Shown: in pieces, positions 43,628 through 60,408 of the stretch | How positions within the stretch are numbered: position 1 is the stretch's first letter | How the letters are laid out: every line of letters starts with the position of its first letter | The notes under the pieces: model-generated | Told to the model about the DNA's origin: nothing | Databases searched by the model: none | Seen by the model: the letters and a program-made list of their open reading frames with translations, nothing else | Source: Arthrobacter sp. Alg241-R88 | GTDB lineage: Bacteria > Actinomycetota > Actinomycetes > Actinomycetales > Micrococcaceae | Reading direction: 5' to 3' | NCBI RefSeq assembly: GCF_900537115.1 | Contig: NZ_UNRG01000001.1 | Location: 435,121 to 499,120 of the forward strand | Length of the DNA stretch: 64,000 nucleotides | Program-made: the position numbers and the translations under genes

Positions 43628-43657
43628 TTGGAGGACCGGCGGCTCTCCCCGTAGACT
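43628..43657 (+). promoter_or_regulatory. Candidate rplJ–rplL promoter
   Basis: TTGGAG (43628–43633), 18-bp spacer and TAGACT (43652–43657), just before the L10 leader. This matches the TAGACT boxes before other translation genes in the window. Confidence 0.5.
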
Positions 43658-43661
43658 TGAA

Positions 43662-43860
43662 GGACCAAAGACCGTCGGTTGTTGGAAATCCACTCTCTCG
43701 AACATGGCTCAACTCTGCAGTTGTGCGCGGGAGACGCAGTGGCTTTCTGGACGAAGGACCCTCAACGTAGGGCGGCCGGCGCAGGTGAACGAAGCAAAAG
43801 CTCCATGGAAACATCTGTGTTGAGCCAAGCCCCGTGCATCTGCGCGGGGCGTTTTTAGTT
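43662..43860 (+). promoter_or_regulatory. Ribosomal protein L10 leader RNA with attenuator hairpin
   Basis: The 5' leader of rplJ contains 'AAAGACCGTCGGTTGTTGG' near its start, the pattern of the L10 leader that binds the L10(L12) complex for autoregulation. Near its 3' end GCCCCGTGC (43829–43837) pairs with GCGCGGGGC (43842–43850) and is followed by GTTTTT, an intrinsic-terminator-like hairpin 60 bp before the start codon. Leader boundaries are approximate and the fold was judged by eye. Confidence 0.7.
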
Positions 43861-43916
43861 TTAGCTCATCCGAGCGGGGACCGTCGCATACCGGCACTAT
43901 CCCCGGAAGGAGGGTT

Positions 43917-44501
43917 ATGGCAACGCCTACTAAGGTTTCAGCAGTAGCTGAGATCACTAACGATTTCAAGGAATCGAACGCCGCTGTCCTGACCGAATAC
44001 CGCGGGCTCACCGTTGCACAGCTCAAGCAGCTGCGTGTTTCTCTCGGCCAGGACACCAAGTTCGCGGTCGTCAAGAACACCCTGACCGCCATTGCAGCCA
44101 AGGAAGCCGGTGTTGAAGCATTCAACGACCAGCTCTCCGGCCCCACTGCAATCGCGTTCATCAAGGGTGACGCAGTTGCCGCTGCCAAGAGCCTGACGGA
44201 TTTTGCCAAGGCCAACAAGCAGCTGGTCATCAAGACCGGTTACTTCGAGGGCAAGGCACTGGACGCCAGCGAGGTTGCCGCGCTGGCAGCGCTCGAGTCC
44301 CGCGAGCTGCAGCTCGCCAAGGTTGCAGGCGTCCTCAAGGCCCCTGCTGCCGCAGCTGCACGCATCATCGACGCGCTGCGCCTCAAGCTTGAAGAAGAGA
44401 ACGGTGCACCGGCGGCTGCCGAAGCGCCTGCCGCTGAAGAAGCTGCTGCTGATGCTTCAGCTGAAGCCCCGGCTGAAGCTCCCGCAGCCGAAGAGAACTA
44501 A
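43917..44501 (+). CDS. rplJ: 50S ribosomal protein L10
   Basis: 194-residue stalk base protein. It starts at ATG with AAGGAGGG upstream; '[20 protein letters not shown]' lies near the N-terminus and '[20 protein letters not shown]' near residue 140. The C-terminal ~25 residues are Ala/Glu-rich low complexity, longer than in E. coli but usual for actinobacteria. Its C-terminal helix binds L7/L12 dimers, encoded next. Controlled by the upstream leader. Confidence 0.97.
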   Translation: MATPTKVSAVAEITNDFKESNAAVLTEYRGLTVAQLKQLRVSLGQDTKFAVVKNTLTAIAAKEAGVEAFNDQLSGPTAIAFIKGDAVAAAKSLTDFAKANKQLVIKTGYFEGKALDASEVAALAALESRELQLAKVAGVLKAPAAAAARIIDALRLKLEEENGAPAAAEAPAAEEAAADASAEAPAEAPAAEEN

Positions 44502-44578
44502 TTCTCTTTACCCCACAAGACTCCGGTGTGAAGCACGGCCGCGTGCCGCTGATCACCACAACAGGAAGGACGCCTACC

Positions 44579-44953
44579 ATGGCGAAGCTCACCAACGAAG
44601 AGCTCATTGAAGCTTTCAAGGAACTGACCATCATCGAGCTCTCCGAGTTCGTCAAGCTCTTCGAAGAGACCTTCGAAGTTACCGCTGCTGCGGTAGCTGT
44701 TGCCGGCCCCGCCGGTGCTGCTGCTGAAGAGGTTGAAGAGAAGACTGACTTCGACGTCGTCCTCGAAGCTGCCGGCGACAAGAAGATCGCAGTGATCAAG
44801 GAAGTTCGCGCCATCACTTCCCTGGGCCTCAAGGAAGCCAAGGACCTGGTTGACAGCGCTCCCAAGGCTGTCCTCGAAGGTGCAACCAAGGAAGCTGCCG
44901 AGAAGGCCAAGGAGCAGCTCGAGGCTGCAGGCGCCACCGTTACCCTCAAGTAA
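44579..44953 (+). CDS. rplL: 50S ribosomal protein L7/L12
   Basis: 124 residues from the ATG at 44579 (GGAAGGAC upstream); an upstream frame extension is not real. The N-terminal dimerisation part is '[20 protein letters not shown]', followed by an Ala/Val/Gly hinge ('[16 protein letters not shown]') and the factor-binding C-terminal domain with '[20 protein letters not shown]'. It recruits translation GTPases such as EF-G and EF-Tu, both encoded later in this window. A terminator follows. Confidence 0.98.
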   Translation: MAKLTNEELIEAFKELTIIELSEFVKLFEETFEVTAAAVAVAGPAGAAAEEVEEKTDFDVVLEAAGDKKIAVIKEVRAITSLGLKEAKDLVDSAPKAVLEGATKEAAEKAKEQLEAAGATVTLK

Positions 44954-44969
44954 CAACGCGCTTTTCCTC

Positions 44970-45003
44970 AAAAGCCCCGTCCACGTTTGTGGGCGGGGCT
45001 TTT
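44970..45003 (+). terminator. Rho-independent terminator of rplJL
   Basis: A 15-bp stem (AAAAGCCCCGTCCAC with the arm 44989–45003, one G·U pair) and loop GTTT. The hairpin tip CCACGTTTGTGG is identical to that of the rpoC terminator. Confidence 0.95.
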
Positions 45004-45013
45004 GCGTTTCCAG

Positions 45014-45079
45014 CCCAAGTAGGTAGCGCTATGTGTCGTTTTCAGGGCTCAAAACGACACATAGCGCTACCCAGTTGGG
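45014..45079. repeat. Palindromic intergenic element, copy B
   Basis: Perfect 21-bp arms, GGTAGCGCTATGTGTCGTTT(T) at 45022–45042 and its complement at 45051–45071, with an 8-bp loop. The outer ends are asymmetric: CCCAAGTA on the left and CAGTTGGG on the right, inverted relative to copy C at 55424–55489. It lies 10 bp after the rplL terminator and 11 bp before the ybaK stop. Confidence 0.88.
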
Positions 45080-45090
45080 CCCGGGGGATG

Positions 45091-45588
45091 TCAGGCGGGG
45101 TCGCTGATGTCTGCGACGACGGCACCCAGGGCCGCAGTCAGGGCGTCGGCGTCAACGAATGCGCTGTAGCCGTGGGCTCCTGCGCCCATTGAGATCCGCC
45201 GGCCGGTAATGGTGGCGTCCGCGTAGACGGGCCAGGGTTGAGTGCTCCCCAGCGGCGTGATGGTGCCGCGTTCGTATCCGGTGGCCTCAAGCGCCACGTC
45301 CGCGGGCGGCAGCGACAGTTTGTTCACGCCCACGAGGGTCCGCAGCTTGGGCCAGGAGATCTGGCGGTCTCCCGGGATGAGGGCGAACAGGAACGAGCCG
45401 TCCTTGTGCTTGACCACCAGTGACTTCACGATGTCCCCGGGGCTGATGCCCAGGATCCCGGCCGCCTCTTCAAGACTTCTGGCGGCCGGCCGTTCCACCA
45501 CCTGCACCTGCAGGCCCCTGGCGGCTGCATCCGCCAGGAACCGTTCGCGTCCGACGCCGTCCGTTCCGTTCGCTGGTATGCCCGCCAT
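45091..45588 (-). CDS. YbaK/ProX-type aminoacyl-tRNA deacylase
   Basis: 165 residues from the ATG at 45588. The YbaK/EbsC editing domain hydrolyses mischarged tRNA such as Cys- or Ala-tRNA(Pro). Visible motifs are 'IVKSLVVKHKDGSFLFALIP' (with the conserved catalytic Lys, ~50–69), 'LRTLVGVNKLSLPP' and 'GYERGTITPLG' plus 'ISMGAGAHGYSAFVD'. The start overlaps the thiolase stop by one base (TGATG), so the two are translationally coupled. Which mischarged tRNA it edits cannot be told. Confidence 0.88.
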   Translation of the reverse strand: MAGIPANGTDGVGRERFLADAAARGLQVQVVERPAARSLEEAAGILGISPGDIVKSLVVKHKDGSFLFALIPGDRQISWPKLRTLVGVNKLSLPPADVALEATGYERGTITPLGSTQPWPVYADATITGRRISMGAGAHGYSAFVDADALTAALGAVVADISDPA

Positions 45589-46787
45589 CAGTCGCGGTAC
45601 AGGAGGAGGGCTTCGCCCTGTCCGCCGCCCCCGCACAGGGACACCGCGGCTTTGCCTGTTCCGCGCCGTTTGAGTTCATGGGCGGCATGTACAGCGAGCC
45701 GGGCCCCGGATGCGCCGATGGGGTGGCCCAGGGCGATGGCACCACCATGGATGTTGCACTTTTCGAGGGGGTAATCGAGGTCCTGCAGCGACTGGACTGC
45801 CACGGAACCGAACGCTTCGTTGATCTCGATAAAGTCCAAATCGGCAGTGGTCCAGCCCGCACGCCCCAAGGCGTTCTTAATGGCGTTGGACGGCTGGGAA
45901 TGCAGGGAGTTGTCCGGCCCGGCAACCTGCCCGGGCTTGCCGACAACCGCCAGGTATTCGAGTCCGTTCTCCTCGGCAAACGCGCGGGAGGAGAGGACCA
46001 GGGCCGCGGCTCCATCAGACAGGGGAGAGGAATTGCCGGCGGTAATGGTGCCGTCGGTGACGAAGGCGGCCCGCAGCCCGGCGAGGGACTCAACGGAGGC
46101 GTTGGGGCGGACACCTTCATCCGTGGAGACAACCAGGGGATCGCCCTTGCGCTGCTTGACGCTGAGGGGAACGATTTCGTCGTCGAAGGTGCCGTTCTTG
46201 GCGGCCAGCGCGGCACGCTGGTGCGACTGGGCGGCCACATTGTCCTGGGATGTCCTGTCGATGCCCAGCGTGAGGTTACGGGTTTCGGTGGACAGGCCCA
46301 TCGACTGGCCGTCAAAGGCATCCGTGAGTCCATCGTGCGCAGCCACGTCCAGTGCCTGGATGGAGCCGTAGGTCCACCCTTGCCGTGAGCCGGGCAGCAC
46401 GTGCGGTGCCCGGGTCATGGACTCCTGCCCGCCGGCCACCACCACGGCCGCCTCACCGCCGCGGATCATCCGGGCAGCGTCGATCACCGCGGTCAGACCC
46501 GAGAGGCAGACCTTGTTCACGGTGACGGCAGGAACATTCCAGCCGATGCCGGCGCCGATGGAGCTCTGCCGTGCGGGATTCTGGCCGGCACCCGCCTGGA
46601 GCACCTGTCCCATGATGACGGCCTCCACCTGCCCGGCGTCGATCCCGCTTGCCTTCAGGGCCGCCTTGATGGCGTGGGCCCCGAGGTCGACGGCGGTAAA
46701 GCTCGCCAGCTGGCCGTTGATACGGCCTTGGGGAGTACGAACTGCTGCGAGGATGACAACGTCAGTGTTGTCCGCGGAGTTGCCCAT
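45588..46787 (-). CDS. Acetyl-CoA acetyltransferase (thiolase)
   Basis: 399 residues from the ATG at 46787 (GGAAGAG upstream). The acylated nucleophile is Cys94 ('NKVCLSGLTAV'); the C-terminal catalytic His is in 'GGAIALGHPIGASGAR' and the second Cys in 'SLCGGGGQGEALL'. The size and motifs fit biosynthetic/degradative thiolase II, condensing two acetyl-CoA to acetoacetyl-CoA or the reverse. A longer frame up to 47342 lies over the divergent lipoprotein gene and is not used. First gene of a two-gene unit with the YbaK-type deacylase. Confidence 0.93.
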   Translation of the reverse strand: MGNSADNTDVVILAAVRTPQGRINGQLASFTAVDLGAHAIKAALKASGIDAGQVEAVIMGQVLQAGAGQNPARQSSIGAGIGWNVPAVTVNKVCLSGLTAVIDAARMIRGGEAAVVVAGGQESMTRAPHVLPGSRQGWTYGSIQALDVAAHDGLTDAFDGQSMGLSTETRNLTLGIDRTSQDNVAAQSHQRAALAAKNGTFDDEIVPLSVKQRKGDPLVVSTDEGVRPNASVESLAGLRAAFVTDGTITAGNSSPLSDGAAALVLSSRAFAEENGLEYLAVVGKPGQVAGPDNSLHSQPSNAIKNALGRAGWTTADLDFIEINEAFGSVAVQSLQDLDYPLEKCNIHGGAIALGHPIGASGARLAVHAAHELKRRGTGKAAVSLCGGGGQGEALLLYRD

Positions 46788-47034
46788 GTTTATCTCTTCC
46801 GATCTGATCCGTTGTAGGCCACTAAGGCTATCGTGACGCTGGTCACCCATATATTCAAACGCCCCGGCCGCTATGTGCATTCCGGCCGTGCCCCTGACCC
46901 CGAGACGGCAGCGGCGGGGGAGGACTCCCCATCCCCGGGACGTGCGCGACGACGGCGGCCTGCGTAGGGTGGACGACGGACACTTTTGCAGGGGGACAGC
47001 AGGTCCGTCCCCCGGGGACGCTTGGAGCAGCACC

Positions 47035-47547
47035 GTGAAAAAAATCCTGGCGATGGCAGCAGCCATCGGCTTTGCGTCACTGACGGCCTGTTCCGTTTCC
47101 ACGCCGGATCCCAATGCCGCCTCAACGGCGCCGGCCGCGGATGAGCCAAGCCGGGCAAACTCTCCCCGCGCTACCGGCTCCGCTGGAAGCGCCACGAACG
47201 CGCCGCCGTCGTCGGCTTCAGGGGAAGCGGCTTCAGGGGGAGCCGCAGCGGTGGGAGCAAAAGGTACCTGTGAACTCTTCAACGAACTGATTGCGGAGTA
47301 CAAGGCCGTCCCGGCCGATGACCCGGATGGCTTTGAGGACATCTACCTGCGGGCCGAAGACGCCAAGGACTCAACAGCCGGTGACCTCCAGGGGCTCTTC
47401 GCGTCACTGAGCCTGCTCGCCATCGACCATTCAGCCGCGGCGGAATCCGGCGGCGTGCCGGCGCAGGAGTCCCGGGACGCAGTCAGGGATGCGGTGTTTG
47501 CCAACGCCGGGACGTGCACGGGCGAAGGTGTCACCCTGCGGCTTTAG
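47035..47547 (+). CDS. Hypothetical lipoprotein
   Basis: 170 residues from GTG with GGAG 8 bp upstream. The N-terminus is a lipoprotein signal: basic 'KK', hydrophobic core and lipobox 'SLTACS' with Cys19. A Ser/Ala/Pro/Gly-rich spacer (~25–80) leads to a helical C-terminal domain ('GTCELFNELIAEYKAVPADD' and 'AVRDAVFANAGTCTG') containing two cysteines. Surface-anchored, function unknown. The 247 bp before it, shared with the thiolase gene, hold no recognised gene. Confidence 0.78.
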   Translation: MKKILAMAAAIGFASLTACSVSTPDPNAASTAPAADEPSRANSPRATGSAGSATNAPPSSASGEAASGGAAAVGAKGTCELFNELIAEYKAVPADDPDGFEDIYLRAEDAKDSTAGDLQGLFASLSLLAIDHSAAAESGGVPAQESRDAVRDAVFANAGTCTGEGVTLRL

Positions 47548-47582
47548 TTCCGCCTCCCGCAAGCAGCCCGGAAAACCGGTGC

Positions 47583-47611
47583 TTGCAATCGGGCCGGATG
47601 TGGGGTAGACA
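47583..47611 (+). promoter_or_regulatory. Candidate rpoBC promoter
   Basis: TTGCAA (47583–47588), 17-bp spacer and TAGACA (47606–47611), giving a ~230-nt 5' leader before rpoB. A second AT-rich stretch near 47620–47640 is an alternative. Nothing else definable was seen in 47548–47850. Confidence 0.45.
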
Positions 47612-47850
47612 TGTAGGTTATTTTGCCGTATCGTAGATATTTGCGTCTTCCCTGTTTACCTTCAGCCTTCATATAGCGGTGGGCTTTCGCCTGGCAGCTG
47701 GCAATCAACGTGCCGTCAACAACGTCACAGCATGGTCAGCACCGGCCCCGGGTCATATAGCGGAACCGGATGGTAGCACTGCGGAGCATTCCGCAGGGTG
47801 CACAGCGGGGGAGATCTGAAAACGCCTGAAGGTCTGTGGAAGGATCCCTC

Positions 47851-51360
<3,510 letters not shown>

Positions 51361-51368
51361 CAGAGCGT

Positions 51369-51396
51369 CCGACGGCGGGTGACCACCCGCCGTCGG
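51369..51396 (+). other. Intercistronic hairpin between rpoB and rpoC
   Basis: CCGACGGCGGGT (51369–51380) pairs perfectly with ACCCGCCGTCGG (51385–51396) around loop GACC, 9 bp after the rpoB stop. No T-tract follows, so it is more likely an mRNA stability or partial-attenuation element than a terminator. Confidence 0.6.
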
Positions 51397-51459
51397 GCCT
51401 CTCCCTCTTCCCGTAACCAAGACTTCAGAATTTAGAGAACAAGAGAGAACAGGGACCAT

Positions 51460-55359
<3,900 letters not shown>

Positions 55360-55380
55360 GGAAGTTCCGCTGATTGGCTG

Positions 55381-55416
55381 AAGGCCCCGCCTCCACGTTT
55401 GTGGGGGCGGGGCCTT
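55381..55416 (+). terminator. Terminator of rpoBC
   Basis: A 16-bp stem (AAGGCCCCGCCTCCAC with the arm 55401–55416, one T·G pair) and loop GTTT; the hairpin tip CCACGTTTGTGG is shared with the rplL terminator. The downstream tract is CCCCTTTCCC, so it has few T residues. Confidence 0.85.
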
Positions 55417-55423
55417 CCCCTTT

Positions 55424-55489
55424 CCCAACTGGGTAGCAGTAAGTGTCGTTTTGACCTCCAAAACGACACTTACTGCTACCTACTTGGGG
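55424..55489. repeat. Palindromic intergenic element, copy C
   Basis: Perfect 21-bp arms at 55432–55452 and 55460–55480 with a 7-bp loop. The outer ends are CCCAACTG (left) and TACTTGGG (right). Compared with copy B, the stem differs at several positions but both arms changed together, so pairing is intact. It lies 7 bp after the rpoC terminator. Confidence 0.9.
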
Positions 55490-55503
55490 GAGCGGGACGC
55501 CGA

Positions 55504-55533
55504 TTAAGGCATGGACAGCGTCCGTGCTAGACT
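55504..55533 (+). promoter_or_regulatory. Candidate rpsL–rpsG–fusA promoter
   Basis: TTAAGG (55504–55509), 18-bp spacer and TAGACT (55528–55533), giving a leader of about 280 nt before rpsL. The rest of 55534–55819 contains no gene I can support; short frames there lack ribosome-binding sites. Confidence 0.5.
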
Positions 55534-55819
55534 TGTTACCAATTGTTATTGTGGCAGTGGATGAGTGCGCCGGTTCCAGCTGAAAGGCTGAACCAGAGCG
55601 ACGTTTCCGGTTTGCAGGGTTCTTGTGCAACGTATGCCACATTTTTGCATGCCTAGGGACCATTGAAGACGCGAGTCAGGTCATTCCCTGCGTATGCGAT
55701 CCGACTATTAAGGCTTCGCCTTCGCCGCCTTGGAGATCTTCTTCAAGGCCCAGGCGGCGGGGCAACGCAAAGGAGAGTGGCTGGAAGCGGCCACTCCGGA
55801 TAAAACGGAGAACACGAGA

Positions 55820-56194
55820 GTGCCTACGATTAACCAGCTGGTCCGCAAGGGCCGCACGCCTAAGGTCTCAAAGACCAAGGCCCCCGCGCTTAAGGGCAGC
55901 CCCATGCGCCGCGGTGTTTGCACCCGCGTCTACACCACCACCCCGAAGAAGCCGAACTCGGCTCTGCGTAAGGTGGCACGTGTGCGCCTCAACGGCGGCG
56001 TTGAAGTGACCGCCTACATCCCCGGTGTGGGACACAACCTGCAGGAGCACTCCATTGTGCTCGTTCGCGGTGGTCGTGTGAAGGACCTCCCGGGTGTCCG
56101 CTACAAGATCGTCCGTGGCGCCCTCGATACCCAGGGTGTCAAGAACCGTAAGCAGGCCCGCAGCCGCTACGGCGCAAAGATGGAGAAGAAGTAA
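55820..56194 (+). CDS. rpsL: 30S ribosomal protein S12
   Basis: 124 residues from the GTG at 55820; a longer upstream frame is not S12-like. The decoding-centre segments '[13 protein letters not shown]' (Lys43 region) and '[14 protein letters not shown]' (Lys88 region) are the streptomycin-sensitive type. The N-terminus '[19 protein letters not shown]' is standard. rpsG follows after 1 bp, so the two are tightly coupled. Confidence 0.98.
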   Translation: MPTINQLVRKGRTPKVSKTKAPALKGSPMRRGVCTRVYTTTPKKPNSALRKVARVRLNGGVEVTAYIPGVGHNLQEHSIVLVRGGRVKDLPGVRYKIVRGALDTQGVKNRKQARSRYGAKMEKK

Positions 56195-56195
56195 T

Positions 56196-56666
56196 ATGCC
56201 TCGCAAGGGTCCGGCCCCCAAGCGGCCGCTCGTACTAGATCCCGTTTACGGCTCCCCGCTGGTTACCCAGCTCATCAACAAGGTGCTCGTTGACGGCAAG
56301 AAGTCCACGGCAGAGCGCATCGTCTACGGTGCCCTCGAAGGCGCACGCGCCAAGTCCGGCGGCGACCCCGTAGCAGCCCTCAAGAAGGCCATGGACAACG
56401 TCAAGCCTTCCCTCGAGGTCCGCTCCCGCCGCGTCGGTGGCGCCACCTACCAGGTTCCGGTTGAGGTCAAGCCGGGCCGCTCCACCGCACTCGCCCTGCG
56501 CTGGCTGGTTGGCTACTCCAAGGCCCGCCGCGAAAAGACGATGACCGAGCGCCTCCAGAACGAAATCCTGGATGCCTCCAACGGTCTCGGTGCCGCTGTG
56601 AAGCGTCGCGAAGACACCCACAAGATGGCCGAGTCCAACAAGGCCTTCGCACACTACCGCTGGTAA
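56196..56666 (+). CDS. rpsG: 30S ribosomal protein S7
   Basis: 156 residues from the ATG at 56196, starting '[20 protein letters not shown]' and containing '[20 protein letters not shown]' and '[19 protein letters not shown]'. It nucleates the 30S head and contacts E-site tRNA. Normal bacterial length. Spacing to rpsL is 1 bp and to fusA ~70 bp within the str operon. Confidence 0.98.
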   Translation: MPRKGPAPKRPLVLDPVYGSPLVTQLINKVLVDGKKSTAERIVYGALEGARAKSGGDPVAALKKAMDNVKPSLEVRSRRVGGATYQVPVEVKPGRSTALALRWLVGYSKARREKTMTERLQNEILDASNGLGAAVKRREDTHKMAESNKAFAHYRW

Positions 56667-56735
56667 TACTTCCCGTACGCCGCCGGCTCAACCGAGCCGG
56701 CGGCGAACGTGTAGTCCATCCCAAAAGGAGACCCC

Positions 56736-58850
56736 GTGGCACAGGACGTGCTTACCGACCTTAGTAAGGTCCGCAACATCGGCATCATGGCCCACATTGA
56801 TGCCGGAAAGACCACCACCACCGAGCGCATCCTGTTCTACACGGGTGTGAACCACAAGATCGGCGAAACGCACGACGGCGCTTCGACCACCGACTGGATG
56901 GAACAGGAAAAGGAACGCGGCATCACCATCACGTCTGCCGCCGTGACCTGCTTCTGGGAAAACAACCAGATCAACATCATCGACACCCCCGGCCACGTTG
57001 ACTTCACCGTTGAGGTTGAGCGCTCCCTGCGCGTCCTCGACGGTGCCGTCGCCGTTTTCGATGGCAAGGAAGGCGTTGAGCCGCAGTCTGAGACCGTTTG
57101 GCGCCAGGCTGACAAGTACAACGTCCCGCGCATCTGCTTCGTCAACAAGATGGACAAGCTCGGTGCCGACTTCTACTTCACCGTAGACACCATCATCAGC
57201 CGCCTCGGCGCCAAGCCGCTCGTTATGCAGCTGCCCATCGGTGCCGAGAACGACTTCATCGGCGTCGTGGACCTGCTCTACATGCGTGCACTGGTGTGGC
57301 CCGGCGATGCCAAGGGTGACGTCACCATGGGCGCGAAGTACGAGATCCGCGAGATCCCGGCTGACCTCCAGGAAAAGGCCGAAGAGTACCGCGCAGCGCT
57401 CGTTGAGACCGTTGCAGAGTCCTCTGAGGAACTCATGGAGAAGTACCTCGAGGGTGAAGAGATCTCCATCGACGAGCTCAAGGCCGGCATCCGCAAGATG
57501 ACGATCAACTCCGAGCTCTACCCGATCTTCTGCGGTTCCGCGTTCAAGAACCGTGGCGTTCAGCCGATGCTCGATGCAGTTGTCGACTACCTGCCGAACC
57601 CGCTCGACGTCCCTCCGATGGTCGGCCACGATCCTCGCGACGACGAGAAGGAACTGACCCGCAAGCCTTCCTCCGAAGAGCCGTTCTCCGCTCTCGCATT
57701 CAAGATTGCGGCGCACCCCTTCTTCGGCCAGCTCACCTTCATCCGCGTGTACTCCGGTCACGTGGAAGCAGGCGCGCAGGTGGTCAACTCCACCAAGGGC
57801 AAGAAGGAGCGCATCGGCAAGCTGTTCCAGATGCACGCCAACAAGGAAATGCCTGTTGAGGGCGCTACCGCCGGCCACATCTACGCAGCGATCGGTCTGA
57901 AGGACACCACCACGGGTGACACCCTGTGCGACTCCGCCAACCAGATCGTCCTCGAGTCCATGAGCTTCCCGGAGCCCGTGATCTCGGTTGCCATCGAGCC
58001 GAACACCAAGGGTGACCAGGAGAAGCTCTCCACGGCTATCCAGAAGCTCTCCGCTGAGGACCCCACCTTCCAGGTGTCCCTCAACGAAGACACCGGCCAG
58101 ACCATCATCGCCGGCATGGGCGAGCTCCACCTGGACATCCTGGTGGACCGCATGCGCCGCGAGTTCAAGGTCGAGGCCAACGTTGGTAAGCCCCAGGTTG
58201 CCTACCGCGAAACCATCAAGCGTGCCGTGGAACGCCACGACTACACGCACAAGAAGCAGACCGGTGGTTCAGGTCAGTTCGCAAAGATCCAGATTGCGAT
58301 CGAACCGCTGGACACCGCCGAGGGCGAGCTGTACGAGTTCGAGAACAAGGTCACCGGTGGCCGCGTTCCCCGCGAGTACATCCCGTCGGTTGACGCTGGT
58401 ATCCAGGATGCCCTGAACGACGGCGTCCTGGCCGGCTACCCGGTTGTGGGCATCAAGGCCACGCTGGTTGACGGCGCCTACCACGATGTTGACTCCTCGG
58501 AAATGGCGTTCAAGATCGCCGGCCGGATGGCTTTCAAGGAAGCTGCCCGCAAGGCGAACCCTGTTCTGCTCGAACCGCTGATGGATGTCGAGGTCCGCAC
58601 CCCTGAGGAATACATGGGTGAAGTTATCGGTGACCTCAACTCCCGCCGTGGCCAGATGCAGTCCATGGAAGATGCACAGGGCGTCAAGGTCATCCGTGCG
58701 CACGTTCCGCTGTCCGGCATGTTCGGCTACATCGGTGACCTGCGCTCGAAGACCCAGGGCCGCGCTGTGTACTCCATGACGTTCAACAGCTACGCCGAGG
58801 TCCCGAAGGCAGTTGCCGACGAGATCATCCAGAAGACCCGCGGCGAATAG
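56736..58850 (+). CDS. fusA: Elongation factor G
   Basis: 704-residue translocase GTPase. G1 is '[15 protein letters not shown]' near residue 20, switch II is '[10 protein letters not shown]' near 85, and NKXD is 'NKMDKLGAD' near 140. Domain IV shows '[16 protein letters not shown]' and domain V '[16 protein letters not shown]'. The GTG start has AAAAGGAG upstream. Full length without insertion; a second fusA-like copy is not in the window. Confidence 0.98.
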   Translation: MAQDVLTDLSKVRNIGIMAHIDAGKTTTTERILFYTGVNHKIGETHDGASTTDWMEQEKERGITITSAAVTCFWENNQINIIDTPGHVDFTVEVERSLRVLDGAVAVFDGKEGVEPQSETVWRQADKYNVPRICFVNKMDKLGADFYFTVDTIISRLGAKPLVMQLPIGAENDFIGVVDLLYMRALVWPGDAKGDVTMGAKYEIREIPADLQEKAEEYRAALVETVAESSEELMEKYLEGEEISIDELKAGIRKMTINSELYPIFCGSAFKNRGVQPMLDAVVDYLPNPLDVPPMVGHDPRDDEKELTRKPSSEEPFSALAFKIAAHPFFGQLTFIRVYSGHVEAGAQVVNSTKGKKERIGKLFQMHANKEMPVEGATAGHIYAAIGLKDTTTGDTLCDSANQIVLESMSFPEPVISVAIEPNTKGDQEKLSTAIQKLSAEDPTFQVSLNEDTGQTIIAGMGELHLDILVDRMRREFKVEANVGKPQVAYRETIKRAVERHDYTHKKQTGGSGQFAKIQIAIEPLDTAEGELYEFENKVTGGRVPREYIPSVDAGIQDALNDGVLAGYPVVGIKATLVDGAYHDVDSSEMAFKIAGRMAFKEAARKANPVLLEPLMDVEVRTPEEYMGEVIGDLNSRRGQMQSMEDAQGVKVIRAHVPLSGMFGYIGDLRSKTQGRAVYSMTFNSYAEVPKAVADEIIQKTRGE

Positions 58851-59016
58851 TCTTTCGGACTTTCGAAGCGAACAAACTCGGGTGTGCTTCCGGTAGACGG
58901 AGGCCCGCCTGGTGCAGGTGGCCGGTTTTCCGGCCGGATGCAGTCCGGCCAAGCCGGGTTCCGGCCATCTGCACGAACAGGCTCGAGGGACTAGTATTAG
59001 TTCCTGAATCTGCAAT

Positions 59017-59046
59017 TTCACCAATCCAAAGCCCCCCAAGTAGACT
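59017..59046 (+). promoter_or_regulatory. Candidate tuf promoter
   Basis: TTCACC (59017–59022), 18-bp spacer and TAGACT (59041–59046), ~70 bp before tuf. This implies tuf can be transcribed independently of fusA; the 265-bp fusA–tuf gap contains nothing else clear. Confidence 0.5.
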
Positions 59047-59115
59047 TACCTGAGTTTCTGCCGCGACAAGCGCGGCTGAAGGGTATGTCATTTGAAAACG
59101 TTCTAGGAGGAACCT

Positions 59116-60306
59116 GTGGCAAAGGCAAAGTTCGAGCGGACTAAGCCGCACGTTAACATCGGCACCATTGGTCACGTTGACCACGGTAAGACGACGTTGA
59201 CGGCCGCCATTTCCAAGGTGCTGTACGACAAGTACCCGACTCTCAACGAGAAGCGTGACTTCGCGTCGATTGACTCTGCTCCCGAAGAGCGTCAGCGCGG
59301 CATTACCATCAACATCTCCCACGTTGAGTACCAGACCGAAAAGCGCCACTACGCACACGTAGACGCCCCCGGTCACGCTGACTACATCAAGAACATGATC
59401 ACCGGTGCTGCACAGATGGACGGTGCAATCCTCGTGGTTGCCGCCACTGACGGCCCGATGGCACAGACCCGTGAGCACGTTCTGCTCGCCCGCCAGGTTG
59501 GTGTTCCCTACCTGCTGGTCGCGCTGAACAAGTCCGACATGGTTGACGATGAGGAACTGCTGGACCTCGTTGAAATGGAAGTTCGTGAGCTCCTCAGCTC
59601 GCAGGGCTTCGATGGCGACGAAGCACCGGTTGTCCGCGTTTCCGGCCTCAAGGCACTGGAAGGCGACCCGGAGTGGGTCAAGTCCGTCGAGGACCTGATG
59701 GCTGCTGTTGACGAGTCTGTTCCGGACCCCGTACGTGACCGTGACAAGCCGTTCCTGATGCCGATCGAGGACGTCTTCACCATCACCGGCCGTGGCACCG
59801 TTGTTACGGGCCGCGCCGAGCGTGGAACCCTCGCCATCAACTCCGAGGTCGAGATCGTCGGCATCCGCCCGGTCCAGAAGACCACGGTTACCGGTATCGA
59901 GATGTTCCACAAGCAGCTCGACGAAGCATGGGCCGGCGAGAACTGTGGCCTCCTGCTCCGCGGTCTGAAGCGCGATGACGTAGAGCGTGGCCAGGTTGTC
60001 GTCAAGCCGGGTTCCATCACCCCGCACACCGACTTCGAGGCTAACGTCTACATCCTCTCCAAGGACGAAGGCGGACGTCACAACCCGTTCTACTCCAACT
60101 ACCGCCCGCAGTTCTACTTCCGTACCACGGACGTAACCGGCGTTATCACCCTGCCCGAGGGCACGGAAATGGTTATGCCTGGCGACAACACTGAGATGAC
60201 CGTTGCGCTCATCCAGCCCATCGCTATGGAAGAGGGCCTCGGCTTCGCAATCCGCGAAGGCGGCCGCACCGTTGGTTCGGGACGCGTTACCAAGATCAAC
60301 AAGTAA
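59116..60306 (+). CDS. tuf: Elongation factor Tu
   Basis: 396 residues. G1 '[14 protein letters not shown]' near residue 19, switch II '[15 protein letters not shown]' near 80, and NKXD '[10 protein letters not shown]' near 135. The C-terminal '[13 protein letters not shown]'-type segment is typical. The GTG start follows AGGAGG. It delivers aminoacyl-tRNA to the ribosome. Followed by a strong terminator. Confidence 0.98.
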   Translation: MAKAKFERTKPHVNIGTIGHVDHGKTTLTAAISKVLYDKYPTLNEKRDFASIDSAPEERQRGITINISHVEYQTEKRHYAHVDAPGHADYIKNMITGAAQMDGAILVVAATDGPMAQTREHVLLARQVGVPYLLVALNKSDMVDDEELLDLVEMEVRELLSSQGFDGDEAPVVRVSGLKALEGDPEWVKSVEDLMAAVDESVPDPVRDRDKPFLMPIEDVFTITGRGTVVTGRAERGTLAINSEVEIVGIRPVQKTTVTGIEMFHKQLDEAWAGENCGLLLRGLKRDDVERGQVVVKPGSITPHTDFEANVYILSKDEGGRHNPFYSNYRPQFYFRTTDVTGVITLPEGTEMVMPGDNTEMTVALIQPIAMEEGLGFAIREGGRTVGSGRVTKINK

Positions 60307-60321
60307 TTCTTGTTTGAACTG

Positions 60322-60359
60322 AAGAACAGCCCCGCTGCTACTGCAGCGGGGCTGTTCTT
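60322..60359 (+). terminator. Rho-independent terminator of tuf
   Basis: AAGAACAGCCCCGCTGC (60322–60338) pairs perfectly with the arm at 60343–60359, loop TACT, followed by TTT. Confidence 0.95.
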
Positions 60360-60408
60360 TTTGGTTAACTCCTGCCTGATACTGTTGCTGGACCGAAAGG
60401 AGTTCATC

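Noticed and set aside
46788..47342. N-terminal extension of the thiolase (frame open to 47342)
   Set aside because: The extension lies over the lipoprotein gene on the other strand. Thiolase homology starts at the ATG at 46787, which has a good ribosome-binding site.
55820..56194. Streptomycin-resistance allele in rpsL
   Set aside because: Lys at both the PKKPNS and GGRVKDL positions is the sensitive type.
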